DNA of 64,000 bases, taken from positions 1-64,000 of the forward strand of contig JAEWJM010000003.1 in the NCBI GenBank assembly GCA_023386585.1, read 5' to 3'. Shown here piece after piece: positions 24,723 through 34,385 of this stretch (positions are counted from its first letter, which is position 1; each line of letters begins with the position of its first letter). The stretch comes from Bacteroidota bacterium. Lineage in GTDB: Bacteria; Bacteroidota; Bacteroidia; Flavobacteriales; Flavobacteriaceae. Both the position numbers and the translations under genes were made by a program. A model generated the notes under the pieces. That model was not told the origin of the DNA, ran no database searches, and saw only the letters and a program-made list of their open reading frames with translations.

Positions 24723-26018
24723 ATGAGCATTATCATTAAGATTCACGCAAGGCAAATATTTGATTCCCGCGGAAATCCTACAATTGAGGTTGACGTTGTT
24801 ACCGAAAACGGCGTTCTCGGACGCGCTGCCGTTCCATCGGGGGCATCGACCGGCGAACACGAAGCGGTTGAACTCCGTGATGGAGGGAAAAATTTCATGG
24901 GGAAAGGCGTTGCTAAGGCGGTCAAAAATGTAAATACGCTTATAGCCGAAGAGCTCGTGGGGACATCAGTCTTTGAACAAAACCTGATCGACAAAATGAT
25001 GATCGGGCTCGACACGACAGCCAACAAATCCAATTTGGGCGCAAATGCAATCCTGGGCGTTTCGCTTGCCGTTGCAAAAGCAGCCGCAAACGAATTGGGA
25101 ATGCCACTTTACCGTTACGTTGGCGGAGTTTCAGGAAACACGCTTCCCGTTCCGATGATGAACATCATCAATGGCGGTTCACATTCAGACGCGCCAATTG
25201 CATTTCAGGAATTTATGATTATGCCGGTTAAAGCAAAAACCTTTTCACAGGCAATGCAGATGGGAACCGAGATATTTCATAACCTCAAAAAGGTGTTGCA
25301 CGACCGTGGCCTTTCGACAGCCGTTGGTGACGAAGGCGGATTCGCCCCGAATCTTGCGGGCGGAACCGAAGATGCGCTCGACACGATAAAAAAAGCAGTT
25401 GAAAATGCAGGATATAAATTTGGCGATGAGGTTATGATCGCACTCGATTGCGCCGCGTCGGAGTTTTATGTCAACGGCAAATACGATTACACCAAATTCG
25501 AAGGCGACGGCGGAAAGGTCCGCACATCGACCGAGCAGGCCGACTATCTTGCCGAGCTTGCATCAAAGTATCCCATCATTTCGATCGAGGACGGAATGCA
25601 CGAAGACGACTGGGACGGCTGGAAATATTTGACCGACAAAATTGGGAACAAAGTACAACTTGTGGGCGACGACCTTTTTGTGACGAATGTTGAAAGGCTT
25701 TCACGCGGAATCGAAAAAGGAGTGGCAAATTCAATCCTGGTTAAAGTCAACCAAATCGGTACGCTTACCGAAACCATCGCCGCGGTCAATAAGGCACACA
25801 ACGCCGGATTTACCTCGGTAATGTCGCACCGCTCGGGCGAAACCGAAGACAATACCATCGCCGACCTGGCTGTTGCGCTAAACTGCGGCCAGATCAAGAC
25901 CGGATCGGCTTCAAGATCCGACCGGATGGCCAAGTACAACCAATTGATCCGGATCGAGGAGGAGTTGGGAAGCACCGCTTACTTCCCCGGATTGAGGGCA
26001 TTCAAGATCAATAAGTAG
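24723..26018 (+). CDS. eno: Enolase (phosphopyruvate hydratase)
   Basis: 431 residues from ATG 24723 (MSIIIKIHARQIFDSRGNPT, the standard enolase N-terminus; an upstream in-frame start adds 13 unrelated residues). It converts 2-phosphoglycerate to phosphoenolpyruvate in glycolysis and gluconeogenesis. Visible motifs: substrate loop GASTGEHEAVELRDG, the conserved AFQEFMIMP, catalytic-acid region AVGDEGGFAPNL, metal-binding regions ALDCAASEFY, SIEDGMHEDDWDGW and LVGDDLFVTN, catalytic Lys in ILVKVNQIGTLTE, and the signature SHRSGETEDNTIADLAV. All key residues appear intact. Confidence 0.99.
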   Translation: MSIIIKIHARQIFDSRGNPTIEVDVVTENGVLGRAAVPSGASTGEHEAVELRDGGKNFMGKGVAKAVKNVNTLIAEELVGTSVFEQNLIDKMMIGLDTTANKSNLGANAILGVSLAVAKAAANELGMPLYRYVGGVSGNTLPVPMMNIINGGSHSDAPIAFQEFMIMPVKAKTFSQAMQMGTEIFHNLKKVLHDRGLSTAVGDEGGFAPNLAGGTEDALDTIKKAVENAGYKFGDEVMIALDCAASEFYVNGKYDYTKFEGDGGKVRTSTEQADYLAELASKYPIISIEDGMHEDDWDGWKYLTDKIGNKVQLVGDDLFVTNVERLSRGIEKGVANSILVKVNQIGTLTETIAAVNKAHNAGFTSVMSHRSGETEDNTIADLAVALNCGQIKTGSASRSDRMAKYNQLIRIEEELGSTAYFPGLRAFKINK

Positions 26019-26036
26019 ATTCTTGATAGATATCAT

Positions 26037-26068
26037 AAAAGCCCGGCGTTCCTGCGTCGGGCTTTTAT
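26037..26068 (+). terminator. Rho-independent terminator after eno
   Basis: AAAAGCCCGGCG / CGTCGGGCTTTT, 12 bp with one G-T pair and a 6-nt loop, about 20 bp beyond the eno stop. Confidence 0.88.
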
Positions 26069-26296
26069 ATTTACATTTACCCGGTAAGCCTCAATGCAAA
26101 ATATTAGAAACGAGAGGGTTTTGTCACTAAACTTATCGGATTGTACTTGATTTTTTCATGAACTTCCGTAGGGAAAAGTACATTTACTTTGTTAAATCAT
26201 AGTCGAGGCTCTCGGCTTCCGAAATCAGCAAATGCTGCTTCGAGTTTGGACAAATTGAATAGCGGTAACCTTTATTACAGGATAAAAACGTACAAC

Positions 26297-29200
26297 ATGA
26301 AAAAAATTTACCACCTGCTTTTACTCGTTTCGACATTTGTGCTCGCGCAGCCGTCACCATATTTTTTATGCGATACCGGTAACGATGGAACGGAAACATT
26401 CACGCTCTCGACGAAAAACGCTGAAGTTTTAGGTTCTTTGAGCGCTTCGCAATATACAGTCACCTATCATCTGACACTTGCCGATGCGACGGCAAACATT
26501 GCACAATTGCCTGATTTGTATAACAATGTTTCCAACCCACAGGTGGTTTATGCGCGCGTGGAAAACAATAGCGATTCTGCCGATTATTTCACGACGCCGC
26601 TGACCCTGCAACTTCAGGAAATGCCGTGGGCAACCCTTTCACCCGACGCGACATTCTGTGCCGGCGATGGCTATTTCACCTTTACGGGTTCGGGCGCAAC
26701 GGCGCCTTATATTTTTACCTATTCCATCAATGGCGGAGCGTTGCAGACCATCGTCTCGAATACGAACAGCATCGCAACAATTGCCGCGCCCACGATACCT
26801 GGACTTTATTCGATAACGCTCGTTTCAGTTTCATCCGGATCGTGCCAGCAATCTTTATCCGAAGGAGCCGTGATCATCATTAATCCTGTTCCTAACGCCA
26901 ACCAGCCGCCGGACCTGCTCACCGACGAAACTCCGTTCGACGGTGTCGCCACTTTGAACCTGACCACGCAAATTCCGTCGATTACGGGCGGAGCAGGCGG
27001 AGTCACCACGCTTTTTTACCTGGATGAAGCTTCCGCGACAGCGCAGGTGAACCCGATTGTAAATTCCTCTTCGTTTAATAATACATCCAATCCGCAAACG
27101 ATCTGGGTTAATGTGAGCGACACGGCAACCGGCTGCTTTTCAATTACGAGTTTCAATATTGGAGTTACAAACCCGGATATTGTTTTCTTTTCAGATCCGG
27201 CTTTCAAGTTAAAAGTGCTTTCGGCGAGTCCGAGTACTGACGTAGCTTATGTTGGAAGCAACAACGTCACGGTCGATACGAATGGCGACGGCGAAATCCA
27301 GCTTGCCGAAGCAGCGGTAATCGATTCGTTAAATGTCTATTCGGCCGGAATTTCAAACCTTACAGGAATTGCGTCATTCACCAGCCTGAAAAAGCTCGAC
27401 TGCAGCAATAACATCATAACCACCGCGCCAATCGCCGGAATGGCACAACTGAAAATTTTCCTGGCCGGATATAACAATCTTTCCGCAATCAATCTTACAG
27501 GTTTAACGAGTCTGGAGAAAGCTGACCTGATGAACAATCAACTGACGTCGCTCAACCTGGCCGGACTTTCGAATCTGAAATGGCTGCGAGTTGGTTCAAA
27601 TCACCTAACGGCGCTCGATCCATCGTCGCTCGCAAGCCTTGAGTTTTTGGATTGCGTGCAGAATCAGATCACATCACTACCGGTTGGCGGACTTTCGAAT
27701 CTCCAGATTTTATACTGTTCGTACAACCAGATTCCGACGCTCAATTTGACCGGGTTGTCATCCCTGCAAACGCTATATTGCTATGGAAACCAACTCACGA
27801 CGCTCGATTGTACGCCATTAACGAGCCTTATCGATATGCACTGTGGGTCAAACCAACTGTCGAGCCTCAATATTTCGGGACTGAACCAGCTCAAAAACGT
27901 CGATTGCGGAATCAATAATCTTACTTCACTTGACGCTTCCAACCTGCCTTCGCTCGAAATGCTGTATTGCAGCTTGAATATCGGGATCGCGCTTACAATG
28001 AATAATCTTCCGAATCTGAAGTATTTTGCGTGCAACAGTTGTGGACTTTCCACCCTTGACGTCCCGCCGTCTATAACCTTACTGAGCCTTGAATGCGGTT
28101 CAAATTACCTGACGGATCTTGATATATCTGCATTTCCAAACCTGACGAACCTGACCTGCAATTTCAATCAGCTGACAACACTCGATGTTTCACAGCAGCA
28201 CAATCTGCTATTCCTGAATTGTAGCAACAACGAACTTTTGACATTGTTTTTGAAAAACGGTGCCAACGAAGACCTGTTGTTCAACTCCAATCCCAACCTG
28301 GATTACATTTGCGCCGATTACAGTCAGCTTGCCGACGTGCAACAAAAAATCCAGCAGTACGGATTAACAACCGTCCCGACGACCTTTTGCTCTGTAGCGC
28401 CGGGCGGCCCATTCAATGAAATAAAGGGAACGGTTGCTTACGATATCGACAACAACGGATGCACCGCCAGTAATCCGGTTCAGCCGTTCATAAAGGTAAA
28501 AATTGCAGAAGGCGCCGAGGAAGGCTATAACTATACAGGCAGCGCCGGAGATTACCGTTTTTATACCGGCGCGGGTGCATTCACAATTACGCCCGAGCTT
28601 GAAAATCCGTCCTATTTCAATGTCAATCCTGCTTTCGCCGATGTGAATTTTGCGGTAGTCGACAGCACGATAACCGTGCAGAATTTCTGTATCTCTGCAA
28701 ACGGGGTGCATCCCGACCTGGAAGTCGTCATTGCACCGCTTTTGCCGGCCCGTCCCGGTTTCCTGGCCAAATACAATATCGTCTTTAAAAATAAAGGTAA
28801 CCAGGTAATGTCGCTTCCGCAGGGGCTGACTTTTACTTATAATGAAAATTTTTTGACATTCCTTTCAGCAAGCCAGCCACCGGTAACGTCGCCGGGATCG
28901 CTGACCTGGGATTATGCAGCACTTCAGCCGTTTGAATCGCGAAGCATTGAAGTCAGCATGACGGTCAACAGCCCGGCCGATTCGCCTCCGGTCAATATTG
29001 GGGATGTGCTTCAGTTTGGTGCGGTCATTTCACCTGTTTCCGGCGATGAAAATGTGGCAGACAACACTTTTGCGTTCAACCAAACTGTCGTCGGTTCTTA
29101 CGATCCTAATGAAATCAGTTGCATAGAAGGCGACGTGGTGCCGGTTTCAATGATCGGCGGCTACCTGCATTATATCATCAATTTCGAAAACACGGGGAAC

Positions 29201-29749
29201 TATCCGGCCGAAAACATCTCAATAAGCAATTTGCTTGATGCGGGTAAAGTTGACGTTTCAACCCTGCAGATCCTCAGCAGCTCACATCCCGTCATAGCCC
29301 GCGTTACCGGTGGCGATCCCGAATTCATGTTTCAGGGAATCAACCTGCAGATCGGCGGCCATGGAAACATTTTGCTAAAGGTAAAAAGCAGGCCGTCATT
29401 GGTGGCAGGCGACATTGTGAACACGCATGCCAATATCTTCTTCGATTACAATCTTCCGGTGGCGACCAATATCGCATCAACATTATTCCAATCGCTTTGG
29501 GTTGTTAATCACGATTATGACGCTGCAATGGTGTTATATCCGAACCCCACAACTGGGCAAGTCTATGTGAAATCCAATGATGCCATCCAATCTGTATCCG
29601 TTTTTGACCTGCAAGGAAGAATATTGAAAGCGGAAACGTTCACTGGGAATGAAGCCGTTGTCGATTTGTCACAACAATCATCCGGCTGCTATTTCATTAG
29701 CATTACCACCGGAAAAGGCTCTTCCGTGCAGCAAATCGTGAAGCGATAA
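26297..29749 (+). CDS. Leucine-rich-repeat surface protein with DUF7619-like and T9SS domains
   Basis: 1,150 residues from ATG 26297 (MKKIYHLLLLVSTFVLAQ signal peptide); an upstream frame adds 36 residues. About residues 20-290 are beta-rich, Ig-like. Then comes an EF-hand-like loop VDTNGDGEIQLAEA (about 335) and some fifteen LRRs of the Cys-containing Bacteroidota type (LYCSYNQIPTLNLTGLSSL, LYCYGNQLTTLDC), about 350-690. A DUF7619-like region (about 790-1075) carries the typical VGSYDPNEISC and ANIFFDYNLPVATN. The last about 75 residues are a T9SS domain (MVLYPNPTTGQVYV, ending QQIVKR). LRRs suggest protein binding at the cell surface. Confidence 0.93.
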   Translation: MKKIYHLLLLVSTFVLAQPSPYFLCDTGNDGTETFTLSTKNAEVLGSLSASQYTVTYHLTLADATANIAQLPDLYNNVSNPQVVYARVENNSDSADYFTTPLTLQLQEMPWATLSPDATFCAGDGYFTFTGSGATAPYIFTYSINGGALQTIVSNTNSIATIAAPTIPGLYSITLVSVSSGSCQQSLSEGAVIIINPVPNANQPPDLLTDETPFDGVATLNLTTQIPSITGGAGGVTTLFYLDEASATAQVNPIVNSSSFNNTSNPQTIWVNVSDTATGCFSITSFNIGVTNPDIVFFSDPAFKLKVLSASPSTDVAYVGSNNVTVDTNGDGEIQLAEAAVIDSLNVYSAGISNLTGIASFTSLKKLDCSNNIITTAPIAGMAQLKIFLAGYNNLSAINLTGLTSLEKADLMNNQLTSLNLAGLSNLKWLRVGSNHLTALDPSSLASLEFLDCVQNQITSLPVGGLSNLQILYCSYNQIPTLNLTGLSSLQTLYCYGNQLTTLDCTPLTSLIDMHCGSNQLSSLNISGLNQLKNVDCGINNLTSLDASNLPSLEMLYCSLNIGIALTMNNLPNLKYFACNSCGLSTLDVPPSITLLSLECGSNYLTDLDISAFPNLTNLTCNFNQLTTLDVSQQHNLLFLNCSNNELLTLFLKNGANEDLLFNSNPNLDYICADYSQLADVQQKIQQYGLTTVPTTFCSVAPGGPFNEIKGTVAYDIDNNGCTASNPVQPFIKVKIAEGAEEGYNYTGSAGDYRFYTGAGAFTITPELENPSYFNVNPAFADVNFAVVDSTITVQNFCISANGVHPDLEVVIAPLLPARPGFLAKYNIVFKNKGNQVMSLPQGLTFTYNENFLTFLSASQPPVTSPGSLTWDYAALQPFESRSIEVSMTVNSPADSPPVNIGDVLQFGAVISPVSGDENVADNTFAFNQTVVGSYDPNEISCIEGDVVPVSMIGGYLHYIINFENTGNYPAENISISNLLDAGKVDVSTLQILSSSHPVIARVTGGDPEFMFQGINLQIGGHGNILLKVKSRPSLVAGDIVNTHANIFFDYNLPVATNIASTLFQSLWVVNHDYDAAMVLYPNPTTGQVYVKSNDAIQSVSVFDLQGRILKAETFTGNEAVVDLSQQSSGCYFISITTGKGSSVQQIVKR

Positions 29750-29772
29750 TTCGGCAATATTCGAAATTCACT

Positions 29773-29799
29773 AACCTGCGACTTCAATCGCGGGTTTTT
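29773..29799 (+). terminator. Rho-independent terminator
   Basis: AACCTGCGA-CTTCAA-TCGCGGGTT (9 bp, one G-T pair) followed by T residues, about 25 bp past the LRR gene stop. Confidence 0.8.
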
Positions 29800-29847
29800 C
29801 TTTGCAAAATGTGTTGCGGTGGACTTTTTAAATTAATCTTAATTACT

Positions 29848-29855
29848 TAGATTTG
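29848..29855 (+). promoter_or_regulatory. Putative -7 promoter box for gltA
   Basis: TAGATTTG matches TAnnTTTG, 37 bp before the gltA start codon, the same spacing as at eno. No -33 TTG at standard distance. Confidence 0.45.
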
Positions 29856-29891
29856 TTAAATTATTTCTACAACAACTTACCAAATTACATT

Positions 29892-31175
29892 ATGTCCAAA
29901 ACAGCAGTATTAGAATTTGAAGGGAAGAGGTATGAATTTCCGGTAATTGTCGGAACTGAGAATGAAGTTGCCATCGATATCAATAAATTACGCGATGTTA
30001 CGGGTGCAATCACAATGGATCCGGGATACAAGAATTCAGGTTCTTGCACAAGCGAAATAACTTTCCTCGATGGTGAAGAAGGAATTCTTCGCTACCGCGG
30101 ATATTCCATCGAAGACCTTGCAGCGAAAGCGTCGTTTCTTGAAGTTTCCTACCTTTTGATTTTTGGCGAGCTTCCAACCAACGTGCAATTGGAGCAATTT
30201 GAAAACGATATCAGAAAATATACGCTTGTCAATGAGGAAATGAAAAGCATCATTGACGGCTTTCCGAAAACCGCTCATCCAATGGGCGTCCTTGCAGCGC
30301 TTACCAGCGCGCTGACGGCCTTCAACCCGAAGTCGGTTAACGTCGAGAACGAAAAGGAAATGTACCAGGCGGTTTGTAAAACCATGGGGAAATTTTTAGT
30401 GATCGCAACGTGGACATACCGCAAGACGATGGGATTCCCAATGAATTACTATGACAACACAAAGGGTTACGTCGAAAACTTCATGCACCTGACATTTGCG
30501 CTGCCAACCGGGCCATACACTCCGAATCCGGCTGTAATCGATGCGCTCGACAAGCTGTTTATCCTTCATGCGGACCACGAGCAAAACTGTTCGACATCTA
30601 CCGTGAGAATGGTTGGATCTTCACATGCGGGACTATTCGCCTCGATTTCGGCGGGTGTTTCAGCACTTTGGGGCCCGCTACACGGCGGTGCGAACCAGGC
30701 AGTTCTTGAAATGCTTGAAGAAATCCAGAAAAATGGAGGCGATGCAGATAAATACATGGCTAAAGCCAAAGACAAGTCGGATCCTTTCCGATTGATGGGT
30801 TTCGGGCACCGCGTTTACAAAAATTTCGATCCGCGCGCGAAAATCATCAAGAAAGCAGCCGACGAAGTTCTGTCGACACTTGGCGTGGACGATCCTATCC
30901 TGCAAATCGCGAAAAAACTCGAAGAAGCAGCGTTGGTTGACGACTACTTCATCTCACGCAAATTATATCCGAACGTTGATTTCTATTCGGGAATCATCTA
31001 CCGCGCAATTGGAATTCCGACAGACATGTTCACCGTGATGTTCGCCATTGGAAGGCTTCCGGGATGGATCGCACAATGGAAAGAAATGCGTGTAAACAAA
31101 GAACCGATCGGTCGTCCACGGCAAATTTATACAGGCGCACCGCTTAGGGATTTTGTCCCGATGGAAAAGCGATAA
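29892..31175 (+). CDS. gltA: Citrate synthase
   Basis: 427 residues from ATG 29892 (MSKTAVLEFEGKRYEFPVIV). The longer frame from 29853 adds 13 residues that do not belong to the family. It condenses acetyl-CoA and oxaloacetate to citrate, the entry step of the TCA cycle. Active-site features of the type II enzyme are seen: ILHADHEQNCSTSTVRMVGS (first catalytic His region), WGPLHGGANQAVLEML (His), and MGFGHRVYKNFDPRAKI (His; the catalytic Asp follows in LYPNVDFYSGII). Length is normal for gram-negative hexameric-type GltA. A three-gene accessory cassette begins only 8 bp downstream and is probably co-transcribed. Confidence 0.99.
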   Translation: MSKTAVLEFEGKRYEFPVIVGTENEVAIDINKLRDVTGAITMDPGYKNSGSCTSEITFLDGEEGILRYRGYSIEDLAAKASFLEVSYLLIFGELPTNVQLEQFENDIRKYTLVNEEMKSIIDGFPKTAHPMGVLAALTSALTAFNPKSVNVENEKEMYQAVCKTMGKFLVIATWTYRKTMGFPMNYYDNTKGYVENFMHLTFALPTGPYTPNPAVIDALDKLFILHADHEQNCSTSTVRMVGSSHAGLFASISAGVSALWGPLHGGANQAVLEMLEEIQKNGGDADKYMAKAKDKSDPFRLMGFGHRVYKNFDPRAKIIKKAADEVLSTLGVDDPILQIAKKLEEAALVDDYFISRKLYPNVDFYSGIIYRAIGIPTDMFTVMFAIGRLPGWIAQWKEMRVNKEPIGRPRQIYTGAPLRDFVPMEKR

Positions 31176-31183
31176 CCGCATAA

Positions 31184-32782
31184 ATGCACGAGGCTGTTTA
31201 TATACGCAGTGCTTCAGGGAAATTTCCCTGCAAGGTTAAAACAGCGGAGTCCAAAATAATTTTCGATACCAGTGAATTTGGCCATGAGCCATTTGAGATC
31301 GAAATTCACCTTAAAAGTGAAATTACCTCTTTCAGAAATCATGACTATACCTGGGCGGATTTAACTTCTGCCCAGGTTTTTTGTGAGTTTTCACCAAAAG
31401 TCGTCCGACTCAAAAACGGCAATTACGTCCAGCCAAACGTGCTCTGTGGAATTTGGCAAGTCAACCCTGACCATCCAAAAATCCTTCTCTGGCGGTTTAA
31501 CGTTGAAGATTCGCATCCGCTGACCGTTTATTTGGGCAAGACCAACGACAAAGTCATCGCACAAGCTGCAATCCGGCCGTTGCCAGTAAATCCCCGGCTG
31601 TTATTTTCAGATGAAGCGGTTGAGTTTAGTCGGTCGAAAATCCCTTTTTCAGCCGTGGCGTGCTTTACCGATCATTGCGACTACGATACGGGTGAAAGCC
31701 TCGCGCTCCAACGCAAACTTTTCCATGAGCATTCGATTAAGGTCACCAAAGGATTTTTCCTCAACGACTATTCGAAAAGAGGCAACAACGCGTCGTTCGA
31801 AAAAAATCGCGAAGAATTGAACTTGTGGCGCCACGAAGGTCACGAATTGGCTTATCATTCACTGTCGCAGTCAATAAAACCTGACGAGCAGCCCATTTCT
31901 GATTTTAAAAATTTCATTCCGCCTTATCCAGATCTCAACGTTTGGATCGATCACGGTTACCAGCCCTACAACCTTTCGCTTTATCGGAATTCGGCAATCG
32001 AAGATAGCGAGTACGGCAGCCGGCTGGAGCAACTCGGCATTGACATCATGTGGAATTACATCGATTCCGGGACGGCATCGGAAGGCGTGATCAACCAAAT
32101 GAACACCTCCGACTTCACGCTTCGTCATTACGCGGCCGGAATCCGCAACTTTCGGTTTTCAAAACGAATGGCGCTGCTGCTGAAAAATATTATTTTCCAT
32201 TATTACGCCAGCGAAAAATTGATCACTTCGTATAAGAAAATGGTTGGCGGACTCAAAGCAATCGTTTACAAAAAGCAACTTGGGAAGATTCCGCGGTTCG
32301 TTGCCGATTCCGTCCAACTATCCTGGCCGGTGCTGAAGGTGATGCTGTTTTGGAAAAAGCACCGCGACCAACCGTACCGATTGGCGAAGTATGCACCGCT
32401 GCTTTTCCGCCACCGAATCGGAAAGCGAAACCTCTTCATTTTCCAAACCATCGAAATGGTTGATTTTAAGAAAGGCTTGTCGGTGGCAAATATCGAAAAA
32501 CTGATTCATGAAAGCGGAATCTTCATCGCGCATACGTATTTTGCGGTGCCGATGAAATACCACTCAGGCAGAATGTTTAAAACCGCAGATCAGCTCGATC
32601 CCGAAGTTGCGGCCAACTTTACAAATCTTGGCGACCGGATCCGCCGAAAGGAAATCTGGAATCCGACATTGGGCGAATTGGCAACCTTTTTATCTAAATT
32701 TGACGCGGTCTTGCTGGATGTCGTCAATGGCAAAATTGTCGTCGTCGAAAGTGGCGAAATCCCATTCAGAACAATCAAATAA
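31184..32782 (+). CDS. Polysaccharide-deacetylase-like protein of unknown function
   Basis: 532 residues. No signal peptide is seen. The middle part resembles a diverged NodB-type deacetylase: AVACFTDHCDYDTGESLALQ corresponds to the metal- and base-carrying first motif, SIKVTKGFFL to the following strand, and GHELAYHSLSQ to the His motif, in which the second metal His appears replaced by Gln. The N-terminal about 150 residues are an extra domain that I do not recognise; the C-terminal part is basic. It lies 8 bp behind gltA, and its stop codon shares one base with the next start, so it is in an operon with a FemAB-like and a GNAT gene. Glycan modification is inferred, and catalysis is uncertain. 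Confidence 0.7.
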   Translation: MHEAVYIRSASGKFPCKVKTAESKIIFDTSEFGHEPFEIEIHLKSEITSFRNHDYTWADLTSAQVFCEFSPKVVRLKNGNYVQPNVLCGIWQVNPDHPKILLWRFNVEDSHPLTVYLGKTNDKVIAQAAIRPLPVNPRLLFSDEAVEFSRSKIPFSAVACFTDHCDYDTGESLALQRKLFHEHSIKVTKGFFLNDYSKRGNNASFEKNREELNLWRHEGHELAYHSLSQSIKPDEQPISDFKNFIPPYPDLNVWIDHGYQPYNLSLYRNSAIEDSEYGSRLEQLGIDIMWNYIDSGTASEGVINQMNTSDFTLRHYAAGIRNFRFSKRMALLLKNIIFHYYASEKLITSYKKMVGGLKAIVYKKQLGKIPRFVADSVQLSWPVLKVMLFWKKHRDQPYRLAKYAPLLFRHRIGKRNLFIFQTIEMVDFKKGLSVANIEKLIHESGIFIAHTYFAVPMKYHSGRMFKTADQLDPEVAANFTNLGDRIRRKEIWNPTLGELATFLSKFDAVLLDVVNGKIVVVESGEIPFRTIK

Positions 32783-33840
32783 TGGAACTGATCTTTACCA
32801 AAGAACCCGAACTGCTCAAAAAGTGGGACGTTTTCGTCGCGCATGAGGACAAAGCGAGCCATTTGATGCTTTCAGAATGGATAAAATCGTTCGCCTCTTA
32901 CGGTTTCGATTACGAATTTTGTTTAGTGATGGAGTCCGGTGCCATTATCGGCGGGTATGCGGCCGTGATTGCAAAAGCTTTAGTTTTCCGCTTCTATATC
33001 GTGCCGTACGGTCCGATTTTGTCATCCGGATCTAAAGACGATTTTTCAAAGCTTCTGGCTTCGGTTCCCGGACGCGCCAAAAATTTTAATGCGTGTTATT
33101 GCCATGTCACATTGCCGGTTTCCATGACCGAAAACCGCCATGTTTTTAGTGCTCCGATACCGGTTGCCGGTGCGAAAAATGGCCACCGTTTCAAATATGT
33201 TTATTCGTCAAGCGGACTCAACTGGATTGACTTGGAGAGTTTTTCGGATGAAGAATCACTGCTGCACAGTTTAAAATCATATGTGCGACGCAACATCCGG
33301 AGTTCACTGAGAAGCGGACTCGAATTAAACCTCATTTCTGAAAATGCCGAAGTTGAGAAAGCATATAAATTTATTCTGCAAAATGCGCAATTAAACAGGT
33401 ATAGCCTTCGGGATTGGAATTCCTTTGGGCCGACAATCCTGAAAATGATTGGCGATGGAAGCGCGACATTTTTGGGAGCCTACAAAGACGGAATCTTAAA
33501 AGGCGCAATCCTGATCATCACCGCCGGAAATTACACGACCAACATTTTGGGTGAAACGGTAAAGGAAAAACCGGATCTTCGGGTTGGTTATTTCCTGCAC
33601 TGGCACGCGATCCGGATTAGTTTCGAACGAAAACTCAGCGGCTACAACATTTCACTTGGCGGCTCAAAAGGCGTCACCGACTTCAAGGACAGTTTTGCCA
33701 GCTATCAAATTCTTTTCGAGAATTCAAAATTTCATTGGGTCTTGAAGCCGGCGCAGTTCAATTTCTTCCTCTTTATCGAGAAATTCATCAAGCCCTATAA
33801 AAAGTCGATTTCAAAACTGCTTTCAGCATTCAAAAACTGA
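32782..33840 (+). CDS. FemAB/GNAT-like acyl- or aminoacyl-transferase
   Basis: 352 residues. The pattern fits the FemAB/'peptidoglycan bridge formation' branch of the GNAT fold: LSEWIKSFASYGFDYEFCLV and IGGYAAVIAKALVFRFYIVPYGP in the N-terminal subdomain, then SLKSYVRRNIRSSLRSGLEL and AILIITAGNYTTNILGETVK in the C-terminal one, with YFLHWHAIRISFERKLSGYNISLGGSKG near the end (given as a landmark region, about 270-300). Such enzymes move amino acids or acyl groups onto glycan or peptidoglycan amines. It overlaps its neighbours by one base on both sides. Confidence 0.8.
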   Translation: MELIFTKEPELLKKWDVFVAHEDKASHLMLSEWIKSFASYGFDYEFCLVMESGAIIGGYAAVIAKALVFRFYIVPYGPILSSGSKDDFSKLLASVPGRAKNFNACYCHVTLPVSMTENRHVFSAPIPVAGAKNGHRFKYVYSSSGLNWIDLESFSDEESLLHSLKSYVRRNIRSSLRSGLELNLISENAEVEKAYKFILQNAQLNRYSLRDWNSFGPTILKMIGDGSATFLGAYKDGILKGAILIITAGNYTTNILGETVKEKPDLRVGYFLHWHAIRISFERKLSGYNISLGGSKGVTDFKDSFASYQILFENSKFHWVLKPAQFNFFLFIEKFIKPYKKSISKLLSAFKN

Positions 33841-34313
33841 TGTTCAAAAAGTACCTGAAATACCTACGGATAGCAAAAATCGACATTCTCGTTTACCGAA
33901 TGACCGCAGACGATGCCGTCGATTTGCCGCAAATCGGGTACGAGATTGAAACGGAGAAAATCGGTAAAGGTGTCGCCCGCTACTTTATTGTCGATAAGGA
34001 AATATCAGTCCACAGTAGTTTTCTTTATAGCAGCCGCCGCATTTTATCGCTTTTGAATAAAAAAGGCCCGGTGATAGGCGATTGCGTTACGAATGCCGAC
34101 TATCGCGGAAAATCGATTTATCCGTTTGTCATCAATAAAATTGCGCGCGAGCAGCTGCATTCTGGCGTTTCGGAGGTTTTTATCAACGTGAATCCCGACA
34201 ACGTCAGTTCGATCCGCGGCATCGAAAAAGCCGGCTTTCAATTCTTCGCACACATCAGAGCGAAACGATTCCTGCTGTTTTACTTCGACGTAAATATTTC
34301 AAAAAGCCGTTAG
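33840..34313 (+). CDS. GNAT-type N-acetyltransferase
   Basis: 157 residues. GNAT core: IGDCVTNADYRGKSIYPFVI (strand beta4 and the acyl-CoA pyrophosphate loop, with a YRGKSI variant of the R/Q-x-x-G-x-G/A motif) followed by VFINVNPDNVSSIRGIEKAGF (the usual 'N..S....EK.GF' helix). Start ATG shares its A with the preceding TGA. It is the last gene of the cassette behind gltA. The substrate is not predictable; a sugar amine is plausible from context. Confidence 0.85.
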   Translation: MFKKYLKYLRIAKIDILVYRMTADDAVDLPQIGYEIETEKIGKGVARYFIVDKEISVHSSFLYSSRRILSLLNKKGPVIGDCVTNADYRGKSIYPFVINKIAREQLHSGVSEVFINVNPDNVSSIRGIEKAGFQFFAHIRAKRFLLFYFDVNISKSR

Positions 34314-34357
34314 TTTTTTAAGTCCACCCGATTCTTCCCAGATCGGGCCAGCTTGTT

Positions 34358-34365
34358 TATATTTG
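34358..34365 (+). promoter_or_regulatory. Putative -7 promoter box
   Basis: TATATTTG, an exact TAnnTTTG match, 20 bp before the amidinotransferase-fold gene. No TTG at -33 distance was found. Confidence 0.45.
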
Positions 34366-34385
34366 CAGCAAAGTGAAACACATTT

